A stretch of 64,000 bases of DNA from NCBI RefSeq assembly GCF_008728515.1, contig NC_044976.1, positions 34,929,376 through 34,993,375 on the forward strand. The letters are read 5' to 3'. The notes under the pieces are model-generated. The model had not been told where the DNA came from, ran no database searches, and saw nothing but the letters and a program-made list of their open reading frames with translations. Below, one piece after another: positions 45,215-55,539 of this stretch (positions within the stretch are counted from its first letter, which is position 1; each line of letters begins with the position of its first letter). The position numbers and the translations under genes are program-made. This DNA is from Papio anubis. Lineage: Eukaryota; Chordata; Mammalia; Primates; Cercopithecidae.

Positions 45215-45560
45215 TGAAACCATGATGATATACTATTACATACTTACTAAGATGGCTAAGGTAACAAACTGATCATGCTGCTCGTGAGGATGCAGAGAAA
45301 CTGGAACTCTCCTGTAATGCTGGTAGAAGTGCAAAATGGTATGGGCCCTTTGGCAAACAGTACATCAGAGTTTATAGCTAAATATACATCCACTATGTGA
45401 CCCAGCAATTCCACCTCCAGGTATTTACTCTAAAGAGATGAAAACTTATACTAAGTGAAAAAAGCCGGATTCAAAAGGCTGCGTACTGTGTCATTCCATT
45501 TAGCTGACATTCTAGCAAAGGAAAGACTATATAGTGACAGAGAACAGATGAGTCAGTTCA
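45215..45560 (+). mobile_element. Old L1 fragment
   Basis: 'ggatgcagagaaactggaac', 'acccagcaattccacctcc', with an internal jump to 3' sequence ('agtgaaaaaagccggattca'). Confidence 0.7.
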
Positions 45561-45728
45561 AACAATGAATGCAAACAAAAGCTGAGGCCTTTCTAAAAAT
45601 GCCTTTTGTTTCCTTCAGTAAATTGTTTTCATAAGAAGGCTCTTCTCCTTGGCATAGAGTGCTTAACCTCTGTTTTATATTGCAGCATATTTCACAGCCT
45701 GTGTTGTTGGATTTTCCCCCTTTCTAGT

Positions 45729-45901
45729 CATTTTGTTTGTTTGTTTGTTCATTTTGAGACAGGGTCTCACTCTGTTGCCTAGGCTGGAGAGCAGTGGCGC
45801 GAGCCTTGACCTCTCAGTCTTAGGTGATCCTCCTTCGTCAGCCTCCCAGGTAGCTGGGACTACAGGTGTGTATTACCACACTTGGCTAATTTTTTTTTTT
45901 G

Positions 45902-45960
<59 letters not shown>

Positions 45961-46092
45961 TTTTTTTTTCTTTTTTTTTTTTGTAGAGATGGAGTTTCAC
46001 CATGTTGCCCAGGCTGGTCTCAAATTCCTGGCTCAAGTGATCTGCCCGCCTCGGCTTCCCAAAGTGCTGGGATTACAGGCTACTGTGCCCAG
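45729..46092 (-). mobile_element. AluJ-like element carrying a TA/TG microsatellite
   Basis: Old reverse Alu flanked by cccctttctagt and cccctttcctagt. It is longer than normal because a dinucleotide repeat expanded in the T-rich block after 'cttggctaat'. Confidence 0.92.
45902..45959 (+). repeat. (TA)n(TG)n microsatellite
   Basis: About 7 TA units followed by about 21 TG units, uninterrupted. Uninterrupted length makes it likely to be polymorphic. Confidence 0.97.
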
Positions 46093-46998
46093 CCCCTTTC
46101 CTAGTTTTGAATGAAAAAAATTTCTATCTATATCTAGTGTTTAACCCTAATTGGAGAAGGTGACTTCTCCTTGGTTCTTCTCATTCTCCCTCGTTGTAAT
46201 TTTTCTATCTGATTCAAACAAGAAGGTCGGTTTCTACACTGGATTTTCTGTCACTCATGGCTGGGCCTGGCCCAGGTAGCATCGCTGCAGGCTATGCTGG
46301 CACCAGAAACAGTGTCCAACGGGCATCATCTGGAGTGCCAGGGGGCATGTCCTAGACTTAGGGAATCCAGGTTTAGGAGATGACGTGTGATGCCTTTAGT
46401 GAGTTTTGAAAGAGAAGGCTGCCCAGGAAAGGGGCCCCAGAACAAAGGAGATGCAGGCCACTAGCTTGCTAGGCTAGGTGACAGCTGAGCCTGAAGAAGT
46501 TACGAGGACTTATTCCATCCACTGGTCTTGCCTCAAAGAGAGGCCAGGAGTGTGGTGAAGGCAGAGGAAACAGGTGTTATCCAGGCTTGCCAGCCCTTGG
46601 GCTCCTCAGTCTGCCTAGTTTCTTCTCTAACTGAAACCTTCCTTACCCTCCTCCATCAGCCCCAGCTCAGCCCCCCAGCAGGCAGAGTGCACATTAATAA
46701 CTAGTAGATTCACGGCTAAGAAGCCTGCCTAATTCTGCAGAGAGGAGCTCCCAAAGGAAGCTAGTGGTTTGGCTGGTGGTCCTGGCCACCTCCTCTTGCT
46801 TCTGAAATCATCTCTGGGCAATCAGTGACTTCCTTCCACTGCATGGTCTGCTCTGAGCATGCAGGGAGCTCGCTGGTCTCCTTGGGCTGACCCTTGGCCT
46901 GGGGGATGCCATGGGGCAGGGGCAGCCTGAGGGCCCAGCCAGGGTGAGAGCAGGGCCTGCTGCCACCCCACCCCCAGCCTGCAGGGCTTCCCTCCAGG

Positions 46999-47096
46999 GC
47001 AACTTTCACTCCCTCACCCCTGAACTCCACTCATGTTCCTGGACCAAGCTTCCAGCCTGGCCTGGCTGGTGTGTGATCTCGGGAGAGGCCTTTCTC
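46999..47096 (+). repeat. Local duplicate block, copy A
   Basis: 'actccctcacccctgaactc', 'cactcatgttcctggaccaa' and 'gtgtgtgatctcgggagagg' pair with copy B at 47593-47690. Confidence 0.8.
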
Positions 47097-47592
47097 AATT
47101 ATTCAGGGAAGTGACTCATCCCGGGAGGAGAAGGAAGCACTGGGGTGATGGGTGGTGGGCCTTGGACTGAGGGAGGAAAAGTCACCTTTTGCTGCTGGGC
47201 TTGTGTCACTTGGGCCTGGACTGAGCTGAGCTGGCCTCTGCGACAATGTTCACCAAGGGACCTCACACGCATACTGGGCCTGTAGATTCAGAGGGAAGCC
47301 ACAGACAATTGTGCCTGTAGGTTACTCCATGCTGAGCTTTTCTTCTGTTATTCTTGAACCTTCAGCAACCTTGTTAAACGTCACAGTCTAGACTCAGATG
47401 CACTGGGGGACGTAGGAAAGACTGCCCTCCCCTTGTGGGACAGAGTGATAAAGGGGCGGTGGGCCCTGCTTTTCCTGCGGCCCCCTTGGAATATCAGCAA
47501 GGGCCTGAAAGGAGGCTGGTGCCTCAGGGCGGTGGGGGGAGATGAGGTGGTGTGGCCATGTGCGGAAGGGGCTCAAGGGGAAGGTTTGCAGC

Positions 47593-47690
47593 TTTGACTC
47601 CCTCACCCGTGAACTCCACTCACTTTCCTGGATCAAGTTCCCTGCGTATCCTGGCTTGTGTGTGATCTTGGGAAAGGCCCTTCTCCTAGG
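47593..47690 (+). repeat. Local duplicate block, copy B
   Basis: 'actccctcacccgtgaactc', 'cactcactttcctggatcaa' and 'gtgtgtgatcttgggaaagg', about 594 bp downstream of copy A in the same orientation. The flanking sequence is not similar. Confidence 0.8.
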
Positions 47691-48079
47691 TCTCAAAATG
47701 TCCCCAGCGTGTTGTCTGACATTTGCTCAGGTGGCCTCCTTGTGAGGGTAGATGCTGCTGGACAGTCTAGTGTACTCTAGTTAAAAACTTCTCCTTTTGC
47801 AGTATCCACCCTAGAAGGTGGGGACATTCTGGTGACGGGTTATTCCTGTTCTCCGTGAGCTCTGGGGAAGAGACAGGAACGAGGTGCCACGGAAGTGCCT
47901 TGGAAGGAAGCAGTGTGTCCTTCCGTTTGGGTGGGGAGAAAGCTTCCCAGAGGGGCTGTTGGAGTGGCTCTCGGAGGGCACAACAGTGATCATCTTAGTC
48001 CATGTACCTTCCTCTGCTTCTCAGGCTATTTTGTTTGGAAAAATTCCTAGAAGTGAAATTTCTGTGCCCAGGATAGGGC

Positions 48080-48645
48080 ATCCATCAGGATTCTTTTGCT
48101 GTAGTGGCCAAAAGCCACCCTCCAAAGCCGACTTCTCTAAACGATGCAAGTGTGGGTGGGGGTTGTATTGGCTCACTTGGAGTGGGCAAGTCTGCGGAGA
48201 GACAAGGATTCCATCAGGCGGGACCCAGGACTCAATCCATCACCCTGGGATTCATCTTTTCTCCCTTCATCTCTCCGCTCGGCTTTCCTCTGAAAGGAAT
48301 TAATTTCCTTATTCTGAGGCAGGCTCTTCTGCCTGCTGGAACCCCTGGAAGCTCCAGACTTATCTCCTGCCAGCTTAGCCATCTGCACAAAAAGAGAATC
48401 TTTCTCTTTGATTTGGTCTACACAAGGCCTGGGCTGAGTCTCACTGGACCAGTTTGGGTCCCTGCATCGGACACAAGGCTGGGAGAGGCAGTGCCTCTGT
48501 TGGTGAGTCCTGAGTCCTGCACCTACTCCTGGAACCTGGAGGGAGTGCCCATCCAAACCAGCAGATGCGCTTCCCGAGGGAAACCAGGATGCTGCTACCA
48601 AGAGAAGCTGCACAGCAAACTGCACAGACGTCCACTACCAGCTGG
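48080..48645 (+). repeat. Unassigned ancient repeat
   Basis: The order 'gtattggctcacttgg', 'cggctttcctctgaaagg', 'attctgaggcaggctcttct', 'ggaagctccagacttatctc', 'ctgccagcttagccatctgc' and 'ctgggctgagtctcactgg', ending 'cagacgtccacta', matches a common mammalian repeat known to me only by sequence. A chance 248-codon frame (48104-48850) runs through it. Confidence 0.5.
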
Positions 48646-48749
48646 GGCATTCCTTAACCTCTCGATACTTCATCAGATTTTATCTTCAGCAGTCACTCAA
48701 TGGCAGGAGAAACCTGTTGGAGTAGAGGATCAAGGAAGGCTAGAAATCC

Positions 48750-49370
48750 TTGAGAGAGTCATTTATTTGTTGGATTTATTTATTTTACGGGTTGAAAGCT
48801 GCTGCATGTCAGCAGCTGCTTGGAGCTCTGGAGGAAGAGTGACTACATAGTCAGGCGCTGTTCTGGGCCCAGGGGGTTAAACAGTGAACCCCCTGGTTAC
48901 TGTCTCAGAGGGCTTTCATTCCGGGTGGGAGAATGTGTGTGCAGAGATAATGGATAAGCAGAATTGGCAGGTCACAGGGTGCTCTGAAAGCACTGTGGCT
49001 GGGCACCTAGGCCGGCCGGTGGGGGTGGAGCCAACCCTGGGCATGGGGGTGCCTGGAGATGAGGCTGGGCTCTGAGACTGGAAGGATGACTGGGGGTGGG
49101 ATGTTCCAGAGAGAGGAGACAGCCCAGTGAGGGTCAGAGATCCAAGAGAGGAGAGGGCATTCAGTAACTTCTGACGGACTTTTGAGGCTGGAGAGTCCAT
49201 GTGGGGATGGGCCTTGGGGAGGGATGGCATCTGCTGAGGCCCAAGGGTTTGTTAAAGAAAACTAACGGGGAAGGAGGTCCTTGCCAAGGGCTTGGGCTTG
49301 ATCCTGGGCAATGGGAAGCCAGTAAAGGGTTGTGAGTGTAAGAGTGGCTCATGCAGGTGTGTGTGGTCTG
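48750..49370 (-). repeat. L2 relic
   Basis: 'ggcgctgttctgggcccagg', 'ggttaaacagtgaaccccct', 'gggcttgatcctgggcaatg' and 'ggaagccagtaaagggttgt' in reversed L2 order. Confidence 0.7.
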
Positions 49371-49595
49371 GGGCAGTGGGGGTGGTTCACGTGGGGGCCT
49401 GCACCTAGGCAGCCAGGGGGCCAGGTGGCCTGGGAAAGATGAAGAGTAACACAGGACCATACCTGTCTCTTTTTCTCCCCCTCCTGCCTCTCCTTTCTCC
49501 GGCCTGTCTTCCTTCTCTCCCTCCCCTTTATTCCCTCATCCCTTTTGTCTCCTTGGAGGGTGGAGAGCTGTCTTTCCAGAAATAGGAGTTTATGG
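49371..49595. other. Single-copy, pyrimidine-rich patch
   Basis: CT-rich run at about 49470-49545. Nothing else recognised. Confidence 0.4.
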
Positions 49596-50100
49596 AGAAG
49601 TTTATCCTTGGCATGAGAGACATCCGCCTCACTCCAGAAAACCCAGGATAAAATAAATCTAATTAAATCTGTTACTGTTCACAGAGACTAGTTTTGTGGG
49701 CAATTGACCTGTTTTATTTATTATGTAAACCATCATGAAACCCAAGCTCCATATTATTTATGCTAATGGAAGGGAATAGGTAATAAATCCCGCATGAGGA
49801 TGTGGGCAGACCAGATGGTGCTGGTGGCACTTTGATGGCTCGTGCTGGAGGAGCTGGTGCCAGACGTCGCTCCCAACCCCAGGAGAAGGGCTGGGAGGGG
49901 CTGGGAGGGGGTGGGAGGGGGTGGGATTGAGTCCTGGGGCAGCTTCACTCTCAGCAAATTGAAAATTGCTAATGAGAAGATGGGGGCTTTCTGGGTCATC
50001 TCCTTCTCCCTTTCGGGGGAAATGCCAATCTGTGATACATCCCCTGGAGAAATCGGAATAAAATTAGATGGCGCACCTCCCATTTGTCCCATGCTAGGGC
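49596..50100. promoter_or_regulatory. Putative conserved non-coding element
   Basis: Repeat-free, with many ATTA/TAAT and TTATTTA words (aaatctaattaaatct, ttttatttattatgtaaacc, atattatttatgctaatgg, gcaattgacctg). A GGGAGGGG direct repeat lies at 49887-49925. It looks like a developmental enhancer, inferred from motif density only. Confidence 0.35.
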
Positions 50101-50109
50101 AAGCCTGCC

Positions 50110-50245
50110 ACCTGCATGCTCACATCAGATTCCACAGCAACCCTGAGAGGTAGGCCTCATTTGCCCCCATTTTATAGGTGAGAAAACTGAAGCAGAATCA
50201 GAGCTGGGGGTTGAACCCAAGGTGTTTGAACTTGGACATGTAAGC
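50110..50245 (-). repeat. MIR fragment
   Basis: 'gccaccaccattttataggtga'-type sequence: 'ccccattttataggtgagaa' and 'gggggttgaacccaagg'. Confidence 0.7.
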
Positions 50246-50287
50246 CTCAAGTCTTCCCAGGGCGCTGTGGCCTTTCGTAATACAGAT

Positions 50288-50505
50288 CTGGGAAGGAAGG
50301 GTGGAGACCAGGGAAGGAGAGAGGAGGAGAGGAGGAAAGAGGAAAGGGCAAAGAAGGGTGGCAGCAGTGAGGGGTCTGGGAGGATTGGAAGCGGGGCAGG
50401 AAGGAGGGGAGAAGGAGAGGGAGAGGAGAGAAGGGAAGAAGGTAGTGTGAGGCAAGGGCAAGGGGGAGTGGGTGGGGAAGGGGGAAGAGGAGAGGGAGAG
50501 GTACT
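50288..50505 (+). repeat. ~220-bp polypurine (G/A) tract
   Basis: Almost entirely GGA/GAA/GGGA words on the plus strand with few pyrimidines. Such tracts can form triplex (H-DNA). Confidence 0.85.
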
Positions 50506-50580
50506 TCTCTCTCCCCCTGAGAGCAGCTGGCTTAGATCTTCAGAGGAAATGAGAGTTAGATAAAGGTGGTAACTGTTTCT

Positions 50581-50891
50581 CTCTCTCTCTCTTTCTTTTT
50601 TTTTTATTTGAGACGGAGTCGCTCTGTTGCCCAGGCTGGAGTGCAGTGGCCAGATCTCAGCTCACTTCAAGCTCCGCCTCCCGGGTTTACACTACTCTCC
50701 TGCCTCAGCCTCTGGAGTAGCTGGGACTACAGGCGCCTGCCACCTCGTCCGGCTAGTTTTTTTTGTATTTTTTAGTAGAGATGGGGTTTCACTGTGTTAG
50801 CCAGGATGGTCTCGATCTCCTTACCTCATGATTCGCCCATCTCGGCCTCCCAAAGTGCCGGGATTACAGGCTTGAGCCACCGTGCCCAGCT
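50581..50891 (-). mobile_element. AluY of Old World monkey type
   Basis: Reverse Alu with the exact 16-bp duplication ggtggtaactgtttct (50565-50580, 50892-50907). It carries 'ccggctagtttttttt' and 'caggcttgagccaccgtg'. A (CT)n stretch lies beyond its A tail. Confidence 0.95.
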
Positions 50892-50907
50892 GGTGGTAAC
50901 TGTTTCT

Positions 50908-51284
50908 AGCTATGAGGGCAGCTGCCCCTTAGAGAAATGGAAAAGCAGGGAGTGTATTTCCTGCCAAAGGCCGAGAGCATCATCTTCCCTTCAAAGAAAA
51001 GAAGAAAGAAACATAAGTCAGGAGGCCATGGAGAAGAATCTAAGTTTGCAGTAGCCTTGCAAGTAAGCAGAGTTGGCTACCAGCCTGCACTGCCTTCCCC
51101 AGCCAGTCCCACCCCCTGCAAGTAACAGCAGGCACATGCCATTGCTCTTTTCTGTATGCCAGGTGCAAATTCTTGCTTTGCTCGCCCGTCTTGGGTCAAA
51201 GGGCCTAAAGAGAGAATTTAGTCCCAAGGCAGCGTGATTTATTTTCAAAGATTGCAAAGGCGTTGGGTCTTCTGTGGCTATGGG
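50908..51284. other. Single-copy stretch, nothing recognised
   Basis: No repeat or gene recognised. Confidence 0.4.
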
Positions 51285-51450
51285 AAGGATTTGAACTTGC
51301 CATCTGGACTTGAACAAGTTACTTAGCATCTATGAGTCTCAGTTTTCTCAAGGGAACAGCCATGCCCACCTCCAGCGTTGTGGATGAGGACTGAACAGGG
51401 CAAGGCATGGGCCAGCATGGTGCCTGGCACAGAAGAGGTATTTGCTTAAG
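51285..51450 (+). repeat. MIR element
   Basis: 'caagttacttagcatctatg', 'agtctcagttttctcaaggg' and 'gcatggtgcctggcacagaa'. Confidence 0.8.
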
Positions 51451-52339
51451 TCAGATTCCCAGGGTGGCACACTCTTGAGATGGAGGTCCCAGGAAGTTTG
51501 CTGCAGGGTATAGAGGAGGGAGGGAAGTAGGATTGGGCAGAGGAAAGAGTTCAGTGGTGGTTCAGTTGCAACAAAGGCCTTAGCCCTACAGGAACTCTGG
51601 AGCTGGGATGCATCTGCAATAGTGATCAGCTGGCCCAGTTTTCCCAGGACTGAGGGGATTCCTGGGATGCAGGACTTTTGGTGCTAAAACTGGAAAAGTC
51701 CTAGGCAAACTGGGATGAATTGGTTACCCTACCCTGCAGAGGTGTCCTGCTTGTGGCAAAGGGGCTGGACTTTTATGTCTCAGTGGATGCGAGCTGCCTT
51801 GAAGGAGGGAATTTAACCTTGGGCAGGGTGACTTTATTTGGCTGAGAGCAATTCCTGGAGAGGGACTCAGCTGTGAGCCATCAGTTGCCAACACTTCAGG
51901 CAGTTGGGGGAATGAATATCTTGTTTCTGAAGATGGGATCTGGCGAGCGTACCACAACATCCCCTATGTTGCTGGGTAAATATAAATTCTCTCCCCATCT
52001 CCTGTGAGGCAGGCTGGGGTAGTTATAAAGAGAAGTTCCCAAAGGTGTCACAACTAGTGACATTTTAAGAGCTCAAGGAAGTCTCCTCCAAACTCTCATC
52101 TTGGCTTGTTCAAAGGGTAAGATCTTGCACCTCTGTTGCAACATAGAGGCATAGGATCTGCACCCCACAGCACCAGGAGCTCCCCATTACAGGTATAGTC
52201 TCTTGAAACACCCATGTGGGGCAGTGGAACTCATTAGATTTTTTCAGCAGGAGAGCTTTTTGCTTTCCTTCCTGGTGATTATTTTTCCCTTCCTCTAGTC
52301 TGGGAGACCCAGGCTATCCTCATCCTAGATAATTAAAAT
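51451..52339. other. Single-copy stretch, nothing recognised
   Basis: No gene or repeat that I can support. Confidence 0.45.
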
Positions 52340-52595
52340 ATCTATAACACAAATAATAACAGCTGACATTTATAGAGCCTTTACTCGTGTCAGGCACAGT
52401 TCTGAAAGCTTTACATGTAATACGTCATTTTATCCTCCCAGCTGTCCTATGAGGTAGATACAGTTATCCTTATTTTACCAACGAAGAAACTGAAGACCAG
52501 AGAAGGTTATAAATGGATGAAGTTTACATAGCTAAGAGGTGGTAGAGCCAGGATACAAACCCAGGCAGTTTACTTCCTGTGCTTTTCTCATGTGC
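52340..52595 (-). repeat. MIR element, near full length
   Basis: 'taataacagctgacatttat', 'gtcaggcacagttctgaaag', 'tcctatgaggtagatacagt' and 'aggatacaaacccaggcagt'. Confidence 0.9.
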
Positions 52596-52683
52596 AAATG
52601 ACACCATTAGATTGAGACTGTCAACTCAGTCCAAACTTGCAATTGTTTCCTGCTGGTGGTTCTGTCCCTGCATCCTTTCACAG

Positions 52684-53445
52684 TGATAACAACAATAAAA
52701 ACAGTGAGAGTTATAACTTACCAGGTTTTAACTCTGTGTCAGACACTGTGCTGACTGCTTTACCTTCATCACTTTCTTTGATGATTATCATAAGCCTACA
52801 AGGTAGCCTCCTCATTTTATAAATGATTGTCACTTACCCAAGTTCACAGAACTGGTAGGGTTGTTCTGGATACTTACTGCTGGGTAACAAACTCCTGCAA
52901 ACTTACTGACTTAAAACAAGGGCCACTTTGTTAATCTCACCATGCTGTGGGTGAGAAATTCAGGCAGGGCTCAGCTGAGTGGCTCTTCTGCTCCATGCTG
53001 CATTGACTGGGGTCCCTGGTGGTACTCAGCTGATTGCTGGACTGGTCTGGAGGGTCCAAGACAACTTTTCTTATGTGGCTGGTATCTTGGTGAGCCCAGC
53101 TATGTCTCTCTCCTTCTCCTTATAGTCTCAGGGCATCCCCATGTGGTCTCTCCAAACAGAGTCATGGGATGTCTTATGTGGTCACTCAAGATCTAAGAGT
53201 GACTGTTCTCGGAGGCAGGAAGTGAAAGCTGCTAGTCCCTTAAGGCCTGAGCCTGGAAACTGGCACAGCATCACTTCCAACATGTTCTGTGGCTCAAAGT
53301 CATGACAGCGTTCACGCTAATGCAAGGAGGAGGAACAGACCTCACCTCCCAGTGAGAGGCTTGTCAAAGAATTTATTGCAGTCTTAAATCTACCACAGAG
53401 ACCAAGTCTGTCTGCTTCCCAAGCTCTGGTGTTTAACCCACTCCC
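52684..53445 (-). repeat. MIR split by a later repeat insertion
   Basis: 52684-52860 ('gtcagacactgtgctgactg', 'caagttcacagaactggtag') continues at 53398 with 'agaccaagtctgtctgcttc'. The two parts rejoin as one reversed MIR. Confidence 0.75.
52861..53397 (+). repeat. Unassigned medium-reiterated repeat inside the MIR, copy 3
   Basis: 'tactgctgggtaacaaactc', 'cttactgacttaaaacaagg', 'cagggctcagctgagtggct' and 'aatttattgcagtcttaaat'. Related in start and layout to 44541. Confidence 0.6.
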
Positions 53446-53859
53446 TACATGCATCTCTACCTTCCCTTAGGAGCTTTCTCTTTTCCCTGTGATTCCTCTT
53501 CACTTCAGAAAACCCAGCGGCTAGTCATTCCTCTGCTCATCAGTCTTTAGAGCCCTGAGCTTGGCCAGCAGGGTCGAACTGTCTGGCCCTCTGCGCCCCT
53601 CTCCCTAGCAGCCTCCTTCTCTCCCCTTTTTTCTTACCTTCCATGCCTATGCGACAAGCCTCCAGCCTGCCTGGCAGCTCTGCCCTGGATTGGCATGAGG
53701 GCCCTGGCAGGGGATGAGGCCGACCCACAGGGCAGCACAGTGGCTCAGAGGAGAAATCCACAAGTGAATGCTGGCAATGGAGGTGGGAAGCAGTTAGGGT
53801 CCACCAGGGTCAGCACTGATGGGGGCACTAAGGCAGCACAGTCTTGCCAGCCTGGGGAG
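53446..53859. other. Single-copy stretch, nothing recognised
   Basis: No gene recognised; possibly upstream L2 decay. Confidence 0.4.
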
Positions 53860-54035
53860 ACTCCAGTGTGGTCGGGCCACCATGCCCCTGCTGAAAACTC
53901 CCCATGGCTCCCCATTGCCCTCAGGCTGAAGTCCTGCAGGAGCTGATCTTGCCTACTCTGAAGCCTCACCCCTCAACATTTCCTGCTTTTCTTCCTAACC
54001 TTCTTCTCTGGCCACACTTCTGTTTATCTGGGAAG
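53860..54035 (+). repeat. L2 fragment
   Basis: 'cccctgctgaaaactcccca', 'tggctccccattgccctcag' and 'cttctctggccacacttctg'. Confidence 0.7.
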
Positions 54036-54087
54036 ACATGGAGGTTGAAGTGCCGTAGCTATCTTGAAACCATAAGAGGCCTGGGAG

Positions 54088-54202
54088 GGGAGTGAGAAAG
54101 TGGAACTGAGAAGGAGAAATAGAGGGAGAGAAAGGGAAGAGGGAGAGGGAATAGGAGAAAGAGAAATAGAGAAAGGGAGAGGGAGAGGGAGAGAGAGAGG
54201 GA

Positions 54203-54243
<41 letters not shown>
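54088..54243 (+). repeat. Polypurine tract ending in (GA)n
   Basis: About 155 bp of nearly pure A/G that grades from mixed purine into a perfect (GA)n run of about 17 units at 54208-54242. Confidence 0.93.
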
Positions 54244-54245
<2 letters not shown>

Positions 54246-54499
54246 TCTGGACAGTTGTTTGAGACTGGGATCAAGCCATATGTGATTAGGTATACCCAAC
54301 TTTCCAGTCACATGAAGCAATGTATAATCTATTTGTTTGAGCTAGTTTGGGTTGGAGTTTCTGTCATTTGTAACAGAAGAGCCCCAGTGTTGGTGAGGGT
54401 CCTGAAACTCGGGCTGGGTATTCAGGCCTTGGTAATGATAATACCTTTCTACTCTGGGGAAAATGCTTAGAACTTGGCTGTCTTGGCAGGAAGGTCCCA
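54244..54499. other. Single-copy stretch
   Basis: Nothing recognised. Confidence 0.35.
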
Positions 54500-54640
54500 A
54501 CTCATCACTGTATACATGGGGAAACTGAGGCCCAGAGAGGCAAAGTCATACGTGGAGGAAGTGACTGCCACTGGAGATGCTTCAGCAGAGAGGACCTGGG
54601 CTTTCTACTGAGGCCGCTGACCTCACCCTGCATGGTGGGA
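54500..54640 (-). repeat. MIR fragment
   Basis: 'catggggaaactgaggccca' and 'gagaggcaaagtcatacgtg'. Confidence 0.65.
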
Positions 54641-54929
54641 CAGTGTGTGAGGCTGTTTACACACAGAGGAGGGATAGGAAGGCCCAGATCTGACTCATGG
54701 GAAACCATGGTAGTTGGACCTGACCCAGGTTAGGGAGTTGCTGAGACCCACCTGGCAAACCCTGGGCCCCTGGTCTTAGTAGTAAACAGAGGCTGCAGGC
54801 CCAAGGGTCAGGAGGGCCTCATGAGTGAGGGCAGATGGGGCAGCCTCAGGACCACCTCTGGCCAGCACAGGAGGCTGAAGGGCCTCAAGACTGAGGCCTA
54901 GTTAAGTGGGGTGACACCATGTTGTCCTG

Positions 54930-55432
54930 CTCAGCTCACTGGATTCCAGCCACCCTGGCCTGCTCTTTTCTGAACTGTACCTGGCAGTTTTGGCACCAGG
55001 GCCTTTGCACATGCTGTTTCACCTGCGTGGAAACTCCTTCCGCCCTCCCACTCTGCCTTGCCATCCTCTCGTCATCTTCCAGGCCACAGCTTAAACGTCA
55101 CTTCTCAGTTTTTTTTTGTTTTGAGACAGAGTCTCGCACTGCCACCCAGGCTGCAGTGCAGTGGTGTGATCTGAGCTCACTGCAACCTCCGCCTCCTGGG
55201 TTCAAGCGATTCTCCTGCCTCAGCCTCTCGAGTAGCTAGGATTACAGGTGCCTGCCACCACCCCTGGCTAATTTTTTGCATTTTTAGTAGAGATGGGATT
55301 TCACTATATTGGCCAGGCTGGTCTCGAACTCCTGACCTCATGATTTGCCCTCCTCCGCCTCCCAAAGTGCTGGGATTACAGGCGTGAGCCACTGCGCCCG
55401 GCCTAGAGACATCCTTTCTTATCTGCCTTCAA
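54930..55432 (+). repeat. L2 fragment split by an Alu
   Basis: 'ttccagccaccctggcctgc', 'ccagggcctttgcacatgct' and 'acagcttaaacgtcacttct', resuming after the Alu with 'agagacatcctttcttat'. Confidence 0.8.
55109..55403 (-). mobile_element. AluS-like element in L2
   Basis: Complete reverse Alu with a short T tail, ending 'ctgcgcccggcc'. Confidence 0.94.
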
Positions 55433-55530
55433 TCATTCAACAAATATTTTTTGAGCTCCTAATATGTGCCACATAATTTTCTAGACACCAGTGGTGAACA
55501 AGACCAATTTGAGGTTATATTATCTCTGGG
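55430..55530 (-). repeat. L2 tail, opposite orientation
   Basis: 'tcattcaacaaatatttttt', 'gagctcctaatatgtgccac' and 'gtggtgaacaagacc'. It leads straight into the minisatellite. Confidence 0.75.
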
Positions 55531-55539
55531 TGGTAGAGG

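Larger units (their letters stand above)
46097..48079. other. Mostly single-copy stretch with a local duplication
   Basis: No gene supported. It contains two related ~95-100 bp blocks (46999-47096 and 47593-47690), described separately. Confidence 0.5.

Noticed and set aside
48104..48850. 248-codon plus-strand open frame
   Set aside because: It runs through an old interspersed repeat (48080-48645) into L2 sequence and has no domain or initiation context.
54100..54285. Arg/Glu- and Ser/Leu-rich frames
   Set aside because: Translations of the GA-rich purine tract.
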